Below are positions 1 through 9,760 of a stretch of 64,000 nt of DNA, piece after piece; the stretch's first letter is position 1; each line of letters starts with the position of its first letter. The notes beneath the pieces are model-generated. The model was given only the letters and a program-made list of their open reading frames with translations, was not told where the DNA came from and did no database searches. Source of the stretch: Citrobacter sp. Cu233 (GTDB lineage: Bacteria; Pseudomonadota; Gammaproteobacteria; Enterobacterales; Enterobacteriaceae); assembly GCF_030332225.1 (NCBI RefSeq), contig NZ_JAOWIF010000028.1, positions 1,010,468-1,074,467 of the forward strand, given 5' to 3'. Position numbers and translations under genes: made by a program.

Positions 1-1437
1 AAGAGTGCCGAAGAGCGCGGGGGCCGCAACCCGGGTTTGTTCTGGGCAATCACCATGTGTGATATGCGTATCGTCAACAGCCTGCAACATACCGAAAGCC
101 AGTTAAAAGAAGGCTGGGAAGGTATGATGCACATGACTTTACTGGAGCGTTTCTCGAACTATGAATGGCTTTCACAATGGGCACCCAACCAGCCTTTCAA
201 CAACTGTTTCCTGGTACGCAAACCCGGGCTTGATAACCCTTTCCTGAGACTTGAAGGTGATGCCGGGCAGGAGAGACTCCAGGAAGTGGGTATCAGCGAT
301 CGTTACCGCGATGTACTCGATACTATGGGCAGCACCTTCGTCTGCGGAAAACATGTGAATAAACATGTTGCAGAACCGAAAGCAGCCTGGCAGGCAATGC
401 TCGAACTCAACGACGGTGGAATGTCTCGCCTGACGAAAGCACTGCGCGGCGTCGCCCATCTCGACTTCAAGCTAAAACGTTTACAGCAACAACTGCTGCA
501 ATGTCGCATGGAAACCGGCGATCAACGTCTTGGCCGGTGGTACGAAAAAGACGGTGATGGGCAGATTGTGAAAAAACAAGCAATTGCCAAAGAGTTATGG
601 CAGGGCTTGTCTGCATGTTCCCACAGTATGGGGGAACTTATCGAACGCCTGGTTCTGCCGACTCAGGAGCTCAACAACATTTATTTGAGTATTCGCGACC
701 TCGAGCAGGCACCGCAAAACGAAGGCGAAAGCCCGACCATCAATGCTTTCGCAACCAGTCCGTTTGGTGGTAATCCGTTCGCTGATAACCCCTTTGCCAG
801 CGATCCCTTTGCGACTACCCCTGTTGAAACCGCCGTTGTTGATGCGCCAGCAACTGCTGCAGCGGAACGCGTAGGCCAGGATGATGATTTCGCGCATCAG
901 GCCTTTAAAGCCTGGGTAGCCCACCTACGGGAGTTGCCGCAGCAACCGTTGCAGTGGCGTCAACTGGGCATGAGCAGTGAGCTGATTAATCAACTCAGCG
1001 AAGAGCTAATCACCGCCGCCACACGTTTGGATTTGGAAGGGACATTGAAACATGCCCTGGCGGGTCAAGAGCAGGCTGAAACAACTCGCGTACACATGCG
1101 AGCACGTCAGGTTTTACGCGCTCAACTGACCATTCGTGATTTTATTGCCTGGTTTGGTTATCTCGCCCTGCCAGCAGACAAGGTACCCAACAGCTATGTT
1201 GGCGAGAAAAACAAAGTGTTTCTGCGTCAGAAGCAGCTCGCTAACGATGAGTTGCCACAACTCGCCGCCGTTGCACCACAGCCCGGCGTTTCCTATCTGG
1301 GTGACTGGCTTTCTGCTTTGATGAGCGTTGTCCTGGACAATGCGGGTCATAGCGCCACACGGGATATTTCCTTCGAACAGAATCGTCAACTTGGTCAGAT
1401 TATCAGCCAATTGAAACAAGAGAACATGCCATGCTAG
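1..1437 (+). CDS. srfC: SrfC-family virulence-associated protein, C-terminal part (5' end outside window)
   Basis: The reading frame is open from base 1, so this is the last 478 residues of a larger protein. The sequence resembles the C-terminal region of the SrfC family (the third protein of the srfABC cluster), with a long helical region, a linker rich in NPF repeats around nt 760-820, and a helical C-terminus. SrfC proteins carry a P-loop NTPase domain in their N-terminal part, which would lie upstream of the window. The biochemical role is not established. The stop overlaps the start of the next gene by 7 bp, so the following envelope genes are probably co-translated with it. The family call rests on recognition of the sequence and of the neighbourhood, not on a diagnostic motif. 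Confidence 0.72.
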   Translation, partial: KSAEERGGRNPGLFWAITMCDMRIVNSLQHTESQLKEGWEGMMHMTLLERFSNYEWLSQWAPNQPFNNCFLVRKPGLDNPFLRLEGDAGQERLQEVGISDRYRDVLDTMGSTFVCGKHVNKHVAEPKAAWQAMLELNDGGMSRLTKALRGVAHLDFKLKRLQQQLLQCRMETGDQRLGRWYEKDGDGQIVKKQAIAKELWQGLSACSHSMGELIERLVLPTQELNNIYLSIRDLEQAPQNEGESPTINAFATSPFGGNPFADNPFASDPFATTPVETAVVDAPATAAAERVGQDDDFAHQAFKAWVAHLRELPQQPLQWRQLGMSSELINQLSEELITAATRLDLEGTLKHALAGQEQAETTRVHMRARQVLRAQLTIRDFIAWFGYLALPADKVPNSYVGEKNKVFLRQKQLANDELPQLAAVAPQPGVSYLGDWLSALMSVVLDNAGHSATRDISFEQNRQLGQIISQLKQENMPC

Positions 1438-2444
1438 CTAAAATCATCGCCTGCCAGCCGGCAGAGCCAGGTACTGCACAATTGATGGTCCGCCTGCGTG
1501 GTGAAACCGCAATATTGACTAATCTGACCTTTACTCTGTGCAATAACGAGCAGAACTACCTGCAACCCGATGGCAGTTGGAGCCCGGCGCAACACTGGTT
1601 TACCATGAACGGTGGTTATGCGTTAAATAATGGTAGCGGTTTTCGTATTGGCCCAACATTGCTTGACCCATTGCTGGCGACGGCAAGCCAGGTACAAATT
1701 CAGATCAAGTTGGATTCTGGAGAAACACGCAATACCACGTTACAGCTGGTGCGCGACGAACTGCTCTCTTCTGAAGCAAGAGGTGAAACAGGTAACTATA
1801 GCGGCAGCAGCATGCTGGCTACTCCAGAAGTTCCTTCTGAGCCCGTCATTGCGACAGAAACCGTTGTTGCCCCTGAACCTGTAGAGCCGGTAATTCATAC
1901 TGAAGCGAGAACTCCGGCGAAATCGGGGTCCTCCCGCCTTCCTGTTATAGGCGCGGCAATACTGGCATTAGTCGTGATAGCTGGTGCACTGTGGTGGTTT
2001 TTAGGCCGGGATAAATCACCGGAAGTCCCTCCCGTTGAACAAACACAGCAAGAAACACCGGCGTCTGCACCCGCCGCCGCACCAGAGCCTGTCGCTCATA
2101 GCACCTGTTCTGCACAGGGTTTGAACAGCCAGAACGAGCTTGATTTCGTCCAGAGCTGCGTTCAGGAAAAACTCGACAGTGACAAACTGCTGACCATTAT
2201 CCAGGCCGCAAAAGAGGCTAAAAAATGTGGTGTTGCACAGCGTCTGTATGCTAACCGTGCCCAGGGTGGCGATACCAAAATCGCGCTCGTGTACGCAGGT
2301 GAATACGACCCGAAATACCACCAGCCAAGTGAATGTTTCAAAACACCGGATAAAGATACTGCAGCATATTGGTACGAAACAGTTCTGCAAACGGAGCCTG
2401 ACAACCAAACAGCCAAACAGCGCCTTGAGGAGCTAGGAAAATGA
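1431..2444 (+). CDS. single-pass membrane protein of the srf-linked operon
   Basis: A 337-residue protein with no signal peptide. It has a soluble N-terminal domain (about 1-115), a Pro/Glu/Thr-rich linker, one membrane segment at about 170-191 (rich in I/A/L/V, followed by LWWFLGR), a second Pro/Ala/Glu-rich linker, and a C-terminal domain (about 228-337) that contains four cysteines and looks like TPR/Sel1-type helical repeats. A likely topology is cytoplasmic N-terminus and periplasmic C-terminus, so it could tie the cytoplasmic SrfC to the exported proteins encoded downstream. It overlaps srfC by 7 bp and the next gene by 4 bp (ATGA). I do not recognise a named family; the function is unknown. 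Confidence 0.75.
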   Translation: MLAKIIACQPAEPGTAQLMVRLRGETAILTNLTFTLCNNEQNYLQPDGSWSPAQHWFTMNGGYALNNGSGFRIGPTLLDPLLATASQVQIQIKLDSGETRNTTLQLVRDELLSSEARGETGNYSGSSMLATPEVPSEPVIATETVVAPEPVEPVIHTEARTPAKSGSSRLPVIGAAILALVVIAGALWWFLGRDKSPEVPPVEQTQQETPASAPAAAPEPVAHSTCSAQGLNSQNELDFVQSCVQEKLDSDKLLTIIQAAKEAKKCGVAQRLYANRAQGGDTKIALVYAGEYDPKYHQPSECFKTPDKDTAAYWYETVLQTEPDNQTAKQRLEELGK

Positions 2445-4402
2445 CCTGGAATCCGATGAGTCGTCTGGCTCTGCCATTATGTGGTCTGTTGCTCAGCGGG
2501 CATGTATTTGCCGCTGATGGCGACAAACCTCTGCTCCAGGAAGGTAAGAAAACGTTATATCAACGTGTTCTCACTACCCCGGGCTGCAAACTTGGGACTG
2601 CCGCAGGTGATGATAAAGGTCAGCTACAGCCGGCCTTCAGCAGCCTGTATGTTTATCAAAAAGAAGATGCAAACGGCCAGAGCTGGCTTAAGGTCGGGCC
2701 GGATAGCTTTGGTAAAACTATAGGCTGGTTACCAAAGTCATGTACCGTCGACTGGAAAATGCAGCTCACATTGGCATTTACCAACCCGGCAAACCGTGAC
2801 CGTTTGCTGTTCTTTAAAGAGAGAAAAAGCCTTGATGATATTCTCTCTGCCCCCGATCCCGTATCGCTGGTTGCCCCACTTCGCGCCAAGTTAAAACGGG
2901 ATGGCCACGCCGAAGGTATTCAGGCTGAAGAGCCTGAATATTTTGTCGATCTGCAAAAGCAGTTTTATCTGCTGCCAATCCTGAGCGGCGAAGAGGTCAT
3001 GACCGAAGATGGCTTCTATACTCGCCTGCTTAACGTAGCCTCCGTCAGTAAAGCTGAAACGGCTAAAAAACAAGAAGATAACGTAAATCAATTGAAAGGG
3101 TTTAACGCCTCGGTGGTCTTCGTTATTGACTCAACCATTTCAATGGGGCCTTACATTGAACGCACCAAAGAAGCGGTTAATAAGATCTATGGCAAGATCA
3201 AACAAGAGCATCTGGATGGGCAGGTTAAGTTTGGGTTGATCTCATTTCGCTCAAATACCAAAGCCGTTCCGGGCCTTGAGTACCGCACAAAGATTTACGC
3301 AGATCCTAACCATGTGAAAGATGGTACGGATTTCCTGAAGAAAGTCGCTGATTTAAAAGAAGCGAAAGTCTCCAGTTCTCTGTATGACGAGGATGCGTAT
3401 TCCGGCGTGCTATCAGCTATTGATGACATTGACTGGAGCCCGTTTGGCGCTCGTTACATGGTCCTGATTACCGATGCAGGTGCTATTGACGGTAGCAACA
3501 AGCTGTCAGGTACCGGTCTGGATGCCAGCCAGCTTCGCCTTGAGGCGGGTAACCGCGGTATTGCTATCTATACGCTGCACCTAAAAACATCAGGCGGCAA
3601 AGATAACCATGCCAAAGCCGAAAGCCAGTACCGCGATCTCTCCAATTTTGACAGCACCCAGTCCAACCTTTACCAGGCCGTAAATGCCGGTGATATCAAG
3701 ATGTTTGGCCAGCAGGTAGATGCGCTAGCCTCCGCCATTACTGAGCAGGTTAAATCCGCTTACATGGGTGATGCTGCGATTGGTAGTGCGCTTTACGCGA
3801 AAGACGATGGACAGAAACTGACACCGGAACAAAAGCTGCTTCAGGATACGGCATTAATTGGACATGCCATGCAGTTGGCCTATCTGGGTAAGCGTAACAG
3901 CACACAAGCCCCGTTAGTCTTTCAGGCATGGATTAGCGACCGCGACCTGATTAAGCAAAACATTCCTACCACCGACGTTCGTGTTCTCTTGACCAAAGGT
4001 CAGCTAAGCGACTTAAGCGATGCTGTCAGCCAGATCCTTAAAGCAGCAAATGAGGGGATGATCTCACCGACCAAAATGTTTGAGCAACTGCGAACTGTTG
4101 CGGCAACCATGGGTGCTGATCCTAACCAGCTGAAACAACAGGACAATGCCCGCATTGGCGATCTGGGGGTACTGGGAGAATATCTGGCCGATCTTCCCTA
4201 TAAGAGCGATGTCCTGAACCTCGACGAAGAGACCTGGAAAAGCTGGGATGGATTGTCACAGGAGAAATTTATCCGCACGCTGTCATCCAAACTGCGTCAT
4301 TACCAAAAATATAACGCCGATGTTGATCGCTGGGTTGAGCTGGCAAAAGGAAGCGATCCGCGCGATCGCGTTTATCCCATCCCGCTGGAAATGATGCCCT
4401 GA
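2441..4402 (+). CDS. exported von Willebrand factor A-domain protein
   Basis: A 653-residue protein with a Sec-type signal peptide (cut after about residue 24, HVFA-ADG). A region at about 40-110 with two cysteines resembles the SH3-like or N-terminal domain seen in such proteins. A vWA domain follows from about residue 225: the strand VVFVID leads into a MIDAS-like DSTIS motif (a variant of DxSxS), and a later LITDAG supplies the distal Asp. The remaining roughly 250 residues are mainly helical. vWA domains bind partner proteins through a metal ion, so I infer a periplasmic scaffold or substrate-binding role. It is coupled by 4-bp and 1-bp overlaps to its neighbours. The specific function is unknown. 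Confidence 0.8.
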   Translation: MTWNPMSRLALPLCGLLLSGHVFAADGDKPLLQEGKKTLYQRVLTTPGCKLGTAAGDDKGQLQPAFSSLYVYQKEDANGQSWLKVGPDSFGKTIGWLPKSCTVDWKMQLTLAFTNPANRDRLLFFKERKSLDDILSAPDPVSLVAPLRAKLKRDGHAEGIQAEEPEYFVDLQKQFYLLPILSGEEVMTEDGFYTRLLNVASVSKAETAKKQEDNVNQLKGFNASVVFVIDSTISMGPYIERTKEAVNKIYGKIKQEHLDGQVKFGLISFRSNTKAVPGLEYRTKIYADPNHVKDGTDFLKKVADLKEAKVSSSLYDEDAYSGVLSAIDDIDWSPFGARYMVLITDAGAIDGSNKLSGTGLDASQLRLEAGNRGIAIYTLHLKTSGGKDNHAKAESQYRDLSNFDSTQSNLYQAVNAGDIKMFGQQVDALASAITEQVKSAYMGDAAIGSALYAKDDGQKLTPEQKLLQDTALIGHAMQLAYLGKRNSTQAPLVFQAWISDRDLIKQNIPTTDVRVLLTKGQLSDLSDAVSQILKAANEGMISPTKMFEQLRTVAATMGADPNQLKQQDNARIGDLGVLGEYLADLPYKSDVLNLDEETWKSWDGLSQEKFIRTLSSKLRHYQKYNADVDRWVELAKGSDPRDRVYPIPLEMMP

Positions 4403-5127
4403 TGCTGCGCATAGAAGAGTTGTGCGTTGTTCGTGGTCAGGGCAGCCATGCTCACCGGGTTTACCTGCCGCAGCTCACGCTGCGGTCAGGCCAGGTGGTC
4501 GCGGTCACAGGTGAAAGTGGATGTGGTAAAAGCACGCTACTGGAAGCCATCGGCTTATTACTGCAGCCCAGTAAAATCGGGTGCTTTGAGCTGGACGAAG
4601 GTGCACAGCAATTTGATATCGCAACGCTGATAAAGGATGAACAACATAATGAACTGGCGGGTATTCGCGCCCGCCAGCTTGGCTTTGTGTTGCAAAATGG
4701 GGGGTTGCTTCCCTATCTGAGCGTCAAAGATAACATCCTTCTGCCGTGCCAGTTGCTGGGATTACGCCCCGACAACGCGCTGCTGGACAGAGTAATCGAT
4801 GCCCTCAAACTTGCGCCATTATTGGCCAAATATCCAACGCAGTTGTCGTTTGGTGAACGACAGAGAACCGCTTTCGCACGTGCGATATTGCACCGTCCAA
4901 AGCTGGTACTGGCGGATGAACCAACAGCCGCACTTGATCCCTACAACGCAAAGAAATTATTTAGCCTGTTTATTGAGTTGGTCCGCCAGGAAGGCATGAT
5001 GGCGCTGATTGTTTGCCACGACTGGCCACTGGTACAACATTTCAATTTACCCTGTTTAACTGCCCAGCCTGAACCGTTAGTGGCATCGTCGAAGCACGAA
5101 CAGGGAGGAACCTATTTTGTCCTTTAA
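4402..5127 (+). CDS. ABC transporter ATP-binding protein, LolD/MacB-like
   Basis: A 241-residue ATPase. Walker A is GESGCGKST near residue 38, the Q-loop is FVLQNGG, the signature is LSFGERQR (a variant of LSGGQ), Walker B is LVLADEP, and the H-loop is IVCHD. Its best family fit is the LolD/MacB/FtsE group, whose partners are FtsX-type permeases, and such a permease is the next gene, overlapping by 11 bp. That family works on lipoproteins, cell-wall processes or envelope secretion rather than solute uptake. In this context it probably powers the envelope complex formed with the vWA and FGE-like proteins. The start overlaps the previous stop (TGATG). Confidence 0.85.
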   Translation: MLRIEELCVVRGQGSHAHRVYLPQLTLRSGQVVAVTGESGCGKSTLLEAIGLLLQPSKIGCFELDEGAQQFDIATLIKDEQHNELAGIRARQLGFVLQNGGLLPYLSVKDNILLPCQLLGLRPDNALLDRVIDALKLAPLLAKYPTQLSFGERQRTAFARAILHRPKLVLADEPTAALDPYNAKKLFSLFIELVRQEGMMALIVCHDWPLVQHFNLPCLTAQPEPLVASSKHEQGGTYFVL

Positions 5128-6331
5128 CCGAGCCAGACTGCTGGGCCGCCTGGCTATGCAAGACCTGTGGCACGATCGCATCATTTCTTTTTGCATCGTC
5201 TCTTCTCTTGTCGCTGTCATCGCACCTTTATTACTTCTTTTCGGTTTGCGTTTTGGGATTGTGAACCAGCTACAAGAAGATCTGGCCAGTGACCCTCGCA
5301 ACCTGGAAATCCGTATGCTGAGTAGCGGCAGCTACAACCAAAACTGGATCGAAGAGTTACGGCAGCGACCCGATGTGGGTTTCGCCATCGGGCAAACGCG
5401 TTCGCTAAATACGCTTGCTGACCTGCAAACAGACAGCACACATTTCATTGAGAACGCTGAAGTTATTCCAACAGACTCAGGGGACCCTTTACTCAAGTCC
5501 CTTGAACTCCATCAGGAAAACGAGGTTGTCATTACCCAGGAAGCCGCACGTAAATTAGCGGTCAGTGTCGGTGATTCGCTCTCTTTGCGAGTAAGCAGAA
5601 TGCTTGATGAACGCCGGGAATGGGGACGAAAAAGCGTTACCGTCGTGGGGATTTTGCCTGCGACCTATTTTAATCGTGCCGCGATCTTTACCCAGCCTTC
5701 GTTATTGCTGGCGCTTGAACATTTCCGCGATGGCTTTGCGGTAACCGGGTTGGGGGTGGCCAGCGGTGCACAGCTTGACGGTAAACCACCGCTCTACGCA
5801 CGCGCCAGATTATACGCCCGCGATATTGATCAGGTTGCCAGCCTTGAGCGCGATCTCCGGGAACAGCGTATCGAAACCACCAGCCGTCTGGCTGATATAG
5901 AAAATGTGAAAAGCATCAATCGGGTTTTGGGCATTATTTTTAATACCATTGCCGCCACTGCACTGGTTGGCTGTATTGCCTCACTTATTGGCTCATTTAT
6001 CGCGAATGTTGACCGCAAACGTAAACATATTGCTGTCCTCCGCCTGCTCGGTTTTACCCGTCCCGCAGTGGGTGCCTATGTGATTTTTCAAGGCTGTCTG
6101 CTTAGTCTGGTGGCTTATATCGGCGGCTTTGCGATCTACCTTTTAGCCAGTCAGGTCTTTAACCAGGCGTTAGCGGGCAGTCAGGCAACAGGTCAGATGA
6201 TTTGTAAGATTACCCCGTTGCACGGCCTCGTCGCTCTGATACTCACCATTGTCGTGGCGACACTGGTCGCCGGCATTGGTGCCTGGCGCGCCATTAATAT
6301 TGAACCTGCGCAGAGCCTGCGCGAGGCATAA
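5117..6331 (+). CDS. FtsX/LolC-like ABC permease
   Basis: A 404-residue permease with one membrane segment near the N-terminus (about 24-48), a large periplasmic domain (about 50-265), and three C-terminal membrane segments (about 275-300, 320-350 and 370-395). This is the FtsX/MacB topology. It starts with TTG, chosen because GGGAGGAA lies six bases upstream and because it couples to the ATPase by an 11-bp overlap. The arginine-rich loop VDRKRKHIAVLRLLGFTR between membrane segments 2 and 3 is typical of the ATPase-contact loop in this family. The substrate is unknown. It is expected to pair with the ATPase encoded immediately upstream. Confidence 0.82.
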   Translation: MSFNRARLLGRLAMQDLWHDRIISFCIVSSLVAVIAPLLLLFGLRFGIVNQLQEDLASDPRNLEIRMLSSGSYNQNWIEELRQRPDVGFAIGQTRSLNTLADLQTDSTHFIENAEVIPTDSGDPLLKSLELHQENEVVITQEAARKLAVSVGDSLSLRVSRMLDERREWGRKSVTVVGILPATYFNRAAIFTQPSLLLALEHFRDGFAVTGLGVASGAQLDGKPPLYARARLYARDIDQVASLERDLREQRIETTSRLADIENVKSINRVLGIIFNTIAATALVGCIASLIGSFIANVDRKRKHIAVLRLLGFTRPAVGAYVIFQGCLLSLVAYIGGFAIYLLASQVFNQALAGSQATGQMICKITPLHGLVALILTIVVATLVAGIGAWRAINIEPAQSLREA

Positions 6332-6379
6332 CCCATATTCCTACTTGCCCAAGGCATTTATCATTTGCGGAGAACGTTC

Positions 6380-7948
6380 ATGACCCTTACCCCTTCCACA
6401 TTATCACGCTGGCTGGCGCTGGCTCTGCTGGTGAAGATGTCGCCCGTGCTGGCCGAACCGTGGGCAGAGAAAATCTATAACCCCAAGCCGGATAGCGAAG
6501 ATATTATTTTGCCCATGCCCTGTGAAGGTGCCATGGTATTCCGTCAGGTAGAGATCCCGGTCTCGGGCCCTCTGGATGATATGCCGATCACCTTAGGAGA
6601 AGATGGCGGAGAATGGGGGTTTGTTGAACACAGTTATCCAACCTTTATCGCCGGTAGCTTTACCGAAAGCAAAAAAAGCAAAGGTCGTTACTATTTGATG
6701 GCCAAATATGAACTGACAGCATTGCAATACCAGGCATTAACCAGCGGTACCTGCCCCACGCCATCACGTAAGTTAAGCATCGCAGAAACCAATATCAGTT
6801 GGTTCGATGCGGTAAATTTTGCCGATAAATATAACCAGTGGTTACGCACGAATGCTCTCGACAAATTACCGAAAGAGGATGGCAACCCTGGATTTTTACG
6901 CCTGCCCACTGAAGTAGAATGGGAATTTGCAGCACGCGGCGGCCTCAAGGTAAACAGTGCGGAATTCCGTGATTCCCACTACCCGATGGATGACATGAAA
7001 AATTACGAGTGGTATTCCGGTTCGCAGTCCTCTAACGGCAAAGTACAGCTTATTGGGCTGTTGAACCCTAACCCCCTCGGCCTACACGATATGCTGGGCA
7101 ACGTCTCTGAGATGATGTTCACCCCGTTCTATCTCAATAAAATCAACAGACTTCACGGCCAGGCTGGTGGTTTTGTGGTTCGCGGAGGCAGCGTCATCTC
7201 GAATGAATCAGAGATCCGTAGCGCGACCCGTAAAGAAATTAACTACTACGATGAAGCCCATCCTTTCACCAGCAAAACCACCGGATTGCGTCTGGTTCTG
7301 GTCTCTCCGACCATTACATCAACAGACCGAGTGAAACAGCTGGAGAAAAATTGGGCTACTCTCGGTGCAGATAAACCGGGCATAGATAAGAGCAAAGACG
7401 CCCCCACAGACACCGCGAAAGCACTGGGAAGCCTGGCATCAGGCGTTGAAGACACAGAGCTGAAAAAGAAACTGAAGGATCTGGAAAATCAGCTCCGCGC
7501 CAGTAATCAGCAACAGCAGGAAGAACGGGCACAATCGATCCGCGCCAGCCTTAACCTCGGCTCCTTCCTTTGCACAAAATTGCAGGATGATGGCCGCTTT
7601 CTTGACTTCCTCAATCACAACTATGAATTGCTGTGTAAGGATAAAGATGACAGTGATAAAAATTGCGCGATCCGAAAAACAAAACTGGGCGAGCAAACAG
7701 GTCGCCTGCAACAACTGACGAGTTACTACGCCAGTAGTCTGGTTGATTCAGCCACACTTTATGGTCAGGAAGGTCTGAAACATGAAGTGACGGTTTTCGA
7801 TCAAATGCTCACCCTGAACAAACGTCTTGCAGGTCTTAAGCCATTTCTTGCCGCGCACTGGCAGAATCAGCAAAAATATCTGGCAAACGGGAAAATTGAT
7901 GCCGCCGGGTGGCTGGATACTTGTAAGCAAATTAAAAGCGGAAATTAA
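6380..7948 (+). CDS. exported formylglycine-generating-enzyme-like (SUMF1) protein
   Basis: A 522-residue protein starting at the ATG preceded by GCGGAGAA; an in-frame TTG at 6365 is less likely. A signal peptide ends at about VLA-EPW. The FGE/SUMF1-type domain (roughly residues 55-315) shows the family's characteristic patches: LPTEVEWEFAARGG, GLHDMLGNVSEM, and VVRGGS followed by SATR and TGLRLVL. True formylglycine-generating enzymes convert a sulfatase Cys to formylglycine, but many bacterial members lack that chemistry and act as binding or structural modules. The C-terminal 200 residues are charged and predicted coiled coil, with several cysteines. It follows the permease by 48 bp and probably belongs to the same transcript. 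Confidence 0.8.
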   Translation: MTLTPSTLSRWLALALLVKMSPVLAEPWAEKIYNPKPDSEDIILPMPCEGAMVFRQVEIPVSGPLDDMPITLGEDGGEWGFVEHSYPTFIAGSFTESKKSKGRYYLMAKYELTALQYQALTSGTCPTPSRKLSIAETNISWFDAVNFADKYNQWLRTNALDKLPKEDGNPGFLRLPTEVEWEFAARGGLKVNSAEFRDSHYPMDDMKNYEWYSGSQSSNGKVQLIGLLNPNPLGLHDMLGNVSEMMFTPFYLNKINRLHGQAGGFVVRGGSVISNESEIRSATRKEINYYDEAHPFTSKTTGLRLVLVSPTITSTDRVKQLEKNWATLGADKPGIDKSKDAPTDTAKALGSLASGVEDTELKKKLKDLENQLRASNQQQQEERAQSIRASLNLGSFLCTKLQDDGRFLDFLNHNYELLCKDKDDSDKNCAIRKTKLGEQTGRLQQLTSYYASSLVDSATLYGQEGLKHEVTVFDQMLTLNKRLAGLKPFLAAHWQNQQKYLANGKIDAAGWLDTCKQIKSGN

Positions 7949-7994
7949 TCTCACACAACGATTAAACACACATGTTTATTAAGGAGTGAAGAAC

Positions 7995-8495
7995 GTGAAG
8001 TTTAGCTTAAAAATTGCGGCAATAGTCTTAGGCTGTATTGCCGCCGCCCAGACATCTTTTGCCGAGACCTATAGTTCAGAGGATCAGGAACAGTTAACAC
8101 TTGAGTGTCTGCTAACCAATAATAAATTTGCCAGCGCTTTTATTGCCCAGGATGCTGCCGGATATGCTCTGGGAACAGCATCTTCTCCTATTGCGGAGCT
8201 GAATCTTGTCACTAATCAGCCGGGAGTCACAGCGTATTACAGCGCAGAAACGATCGCCGGAGGATCTTTATACTGGATTCGCATCGTAAAAGGGATCTAT
8301 GAATATATTGTTTACGACAAAGAGCAACACGGTGATATGTCTGGCGTCGTCGTCACAAAAAATGGAAAAAAAGTATTCCACAAAGATTGTAAAGAACCAA
8401 TCAAGGTAGGTACACAAAGCGACAGTAGTATCTTTAGTCGGGTGGCACAGGAAGATGCTGAAGGCGATCGTATTATCGACTTAATCAATAAGTAA
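7995..8495 (+). CDS. small exported protein, unknown function
   Basis: A 166-residue protein. I choose the GTG at 7995 because AAGGAG lies eight bases upstream; an upstream in-frame GTG at 7986 would overlap that ribosome binding site. A signal peptide ends near SFA-ETY. Two cysteines remain in the mature chain, one near each end, suggesting a periplasmic disulfide. I do not recognise the family. It follows the FGE-like gene by 46 bp in the same direction, so it may be the last gene of the srf-linked operon. The convergent hairpin at 8515-8542 marks the end. Confidence 0.7.
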   Translation: MKFSLKIAAIVLGCIAAAQTSFAETYSSEDQEQLTLECLLTNNKFASAFIAQDAAGYALGTASSPIAELNLVTNQPGVTAYYSAETIAGGSLYWIRIVKGIYEYIVYDKEQHGDMSGVVVTKNGKKVFHKDCKEPIKVGTQSDSSIFSRVAQEDAEGDRIIDLINK

Positions 8496-8514
8496 TATAC
8501 GTGCGCCAGATCAG

Positions 8515-8542
8515 ACAGGGGATATCGCAGGATATCCCCTGT
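8515..8542. terminator. hairpin between convergent genes
   Basis: A 12-bp perfect stem (ACAGGGGATATC paired with GATATCCCCTGT) with a four-base loop lies between two convergent genes. There is no long T-run on either side, so it may be a weak bidirectional terminator or an mRNA-end stabiliser. Confidence 0.55.
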
Positions 8543-8557
8543 AGAAACACAGACGAA

Positions 8558-9007
8558 CTACTTACCGTGTCCTACGCTAATTTTCAGCGGTTGATAATAT
8601 TGAGGGTCAAAAACTGATAATGGAAGTGCATGCCATGAGCCATCCTGCGAGGCTTCATCAACTTTAGTAATGATAATACTGACCGTATTTTCAACTGAAT
8701 CACTGCTAAATTCTGTTGCTGCATTAATTGAGCGAGTCGCATCACTATCACCAAATGCCTGAACGTGAAGCGCCCCCGTTTCCAGGGTCGCACCTGATTT
8801 ATCGGTGAGCTGAAGGGTAATAGTAAGGTCATTAAACGCGCCATTCCCCCCGTTATCCAGAGCAAATACCAACGCCCCCCCCTGAACCCAGCCGCTGTCA
8901 GTATTGCGAATATTGATATAGCGACTCTCACTTTCTGCGCTCATAACTGGATTGATCGTTCCACAAAACCCACCTACCAAAAATAAACCGGCCAATGCAT
9001 GTTTCAT
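8558..9007 (-). CDS. small exported protein, unknown function
   Basis: A 149-residue protein with a signal peptide (about residues 1-23, MSA-ESE). The mature part is rich in beta-type sequence (alternating polar and hydrophobic residues) and has no cysteine. It ends in HGK. I do not recognise the family. It is the only gene on the minus strand in this group and has an AT-rich upstream region (9008-9230) shared with the divergent gene at 9231, where both promoters should lie. Confidence 0.62.
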   Translation of the reverse strand: MKHALAGLFLVGGFCGTINPVMSAESESRYINIRNTDSGWVQGGALVFALDNGGNGAFNDLTITLQLTDKSGATLETGALHVQAFGDSDATRSINAATEFSSDSVENTVSIIITKVDEASQDGSWHALPLSVFDPQYYQPLKISVGHGK

Positions 9008-9230
9008 TTTTATATTTCTCTGTTGTGATTTTCCAAAGACATATAAATAGTGTATCTTATCTAAATATTTAAAAATTGAAACGAGCTCATAATTATACGT
9101 TAAAAATGTTTAACATATTAATATTATCTCAACGTAAACCAGACATCATCGATTTGTTTTAAATTTGTTCTAAGTATTAGAGATGTAGATAATCCTGTAA
9201 ATTTAACTTTAGACACGGATAACTCGCCAC

Positions 9231-9695
9231 ATGAGAAACACATTTTTTGCCTTTACTTTGCTATGCAGTCTGCCTGTTCTCGCATCCGAACCATCCTTAA
9301 TTGTATGTGAACCGCAAAATACTAACGATCAGTCAGCAACAGGAATCTGGCCAGCCCCTTATTTATCAAAAGATAAACTCTGCCTTGATATTCGTGCTGA
9401 TTCGGGAGACACATGCGTAAGCAATGGTCAAAGTACGAATTGGTTTACAGAGGCAGTCATTGTAGATATTGATGGGCAGCCTCAAGGACGTGATGATACC
9501 TGGTTCAGAGTCGTACACCCGATAATCACCGATAAGACCATCGAATACAAAATCGAAGGGTCACGAGACAATAAAACATGGGGGCTGGTATCCCATGTAT
9601 CTATCAATCGACTGTCAGGACAAGCTGTTGATTGGTTAATTGGCGAGCATGGCGGTATTTCTTACCAGTGCCATCTGGAAGGGCGTAAAATCTGA
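9231..9695 (+). CDS. small exported protein, unknown function
   Basis: A 154-residue protein with a clear signal peptide (MRNTFFAFTLLCSLPVLA-SEP). The mature chain has four cysteines (in IVCEPQ, KLCLDI, DTCVS and YQCHLEG), so disulfide bonds are likely. I see no enzyme motif and do not recognise a family. It lies downstream of the srf-linked operon and is divergent from the gene at 8558. Confidence 0.62.
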   Translation: MRNTFFAFTLLCSLPVLASEPSLIVCEPQNTNDQSATGIWPAPYLSKDKLCLDIRADSGDTCVSNGQSTNWFTEAVIVDIDGQPQGRDDTWFRVVHPIITDKTIEYKIEGSRDNKTWGLVSHVSINRLSGQAVDWLIGEHGGISYQCHLEGRKI

Positions 9696-9760
9696 CCAGG
9701 AATGAGGCCAACATACCTGCCCTAATCCCAAAAACAAATAATACACATAAGGTGAATATC

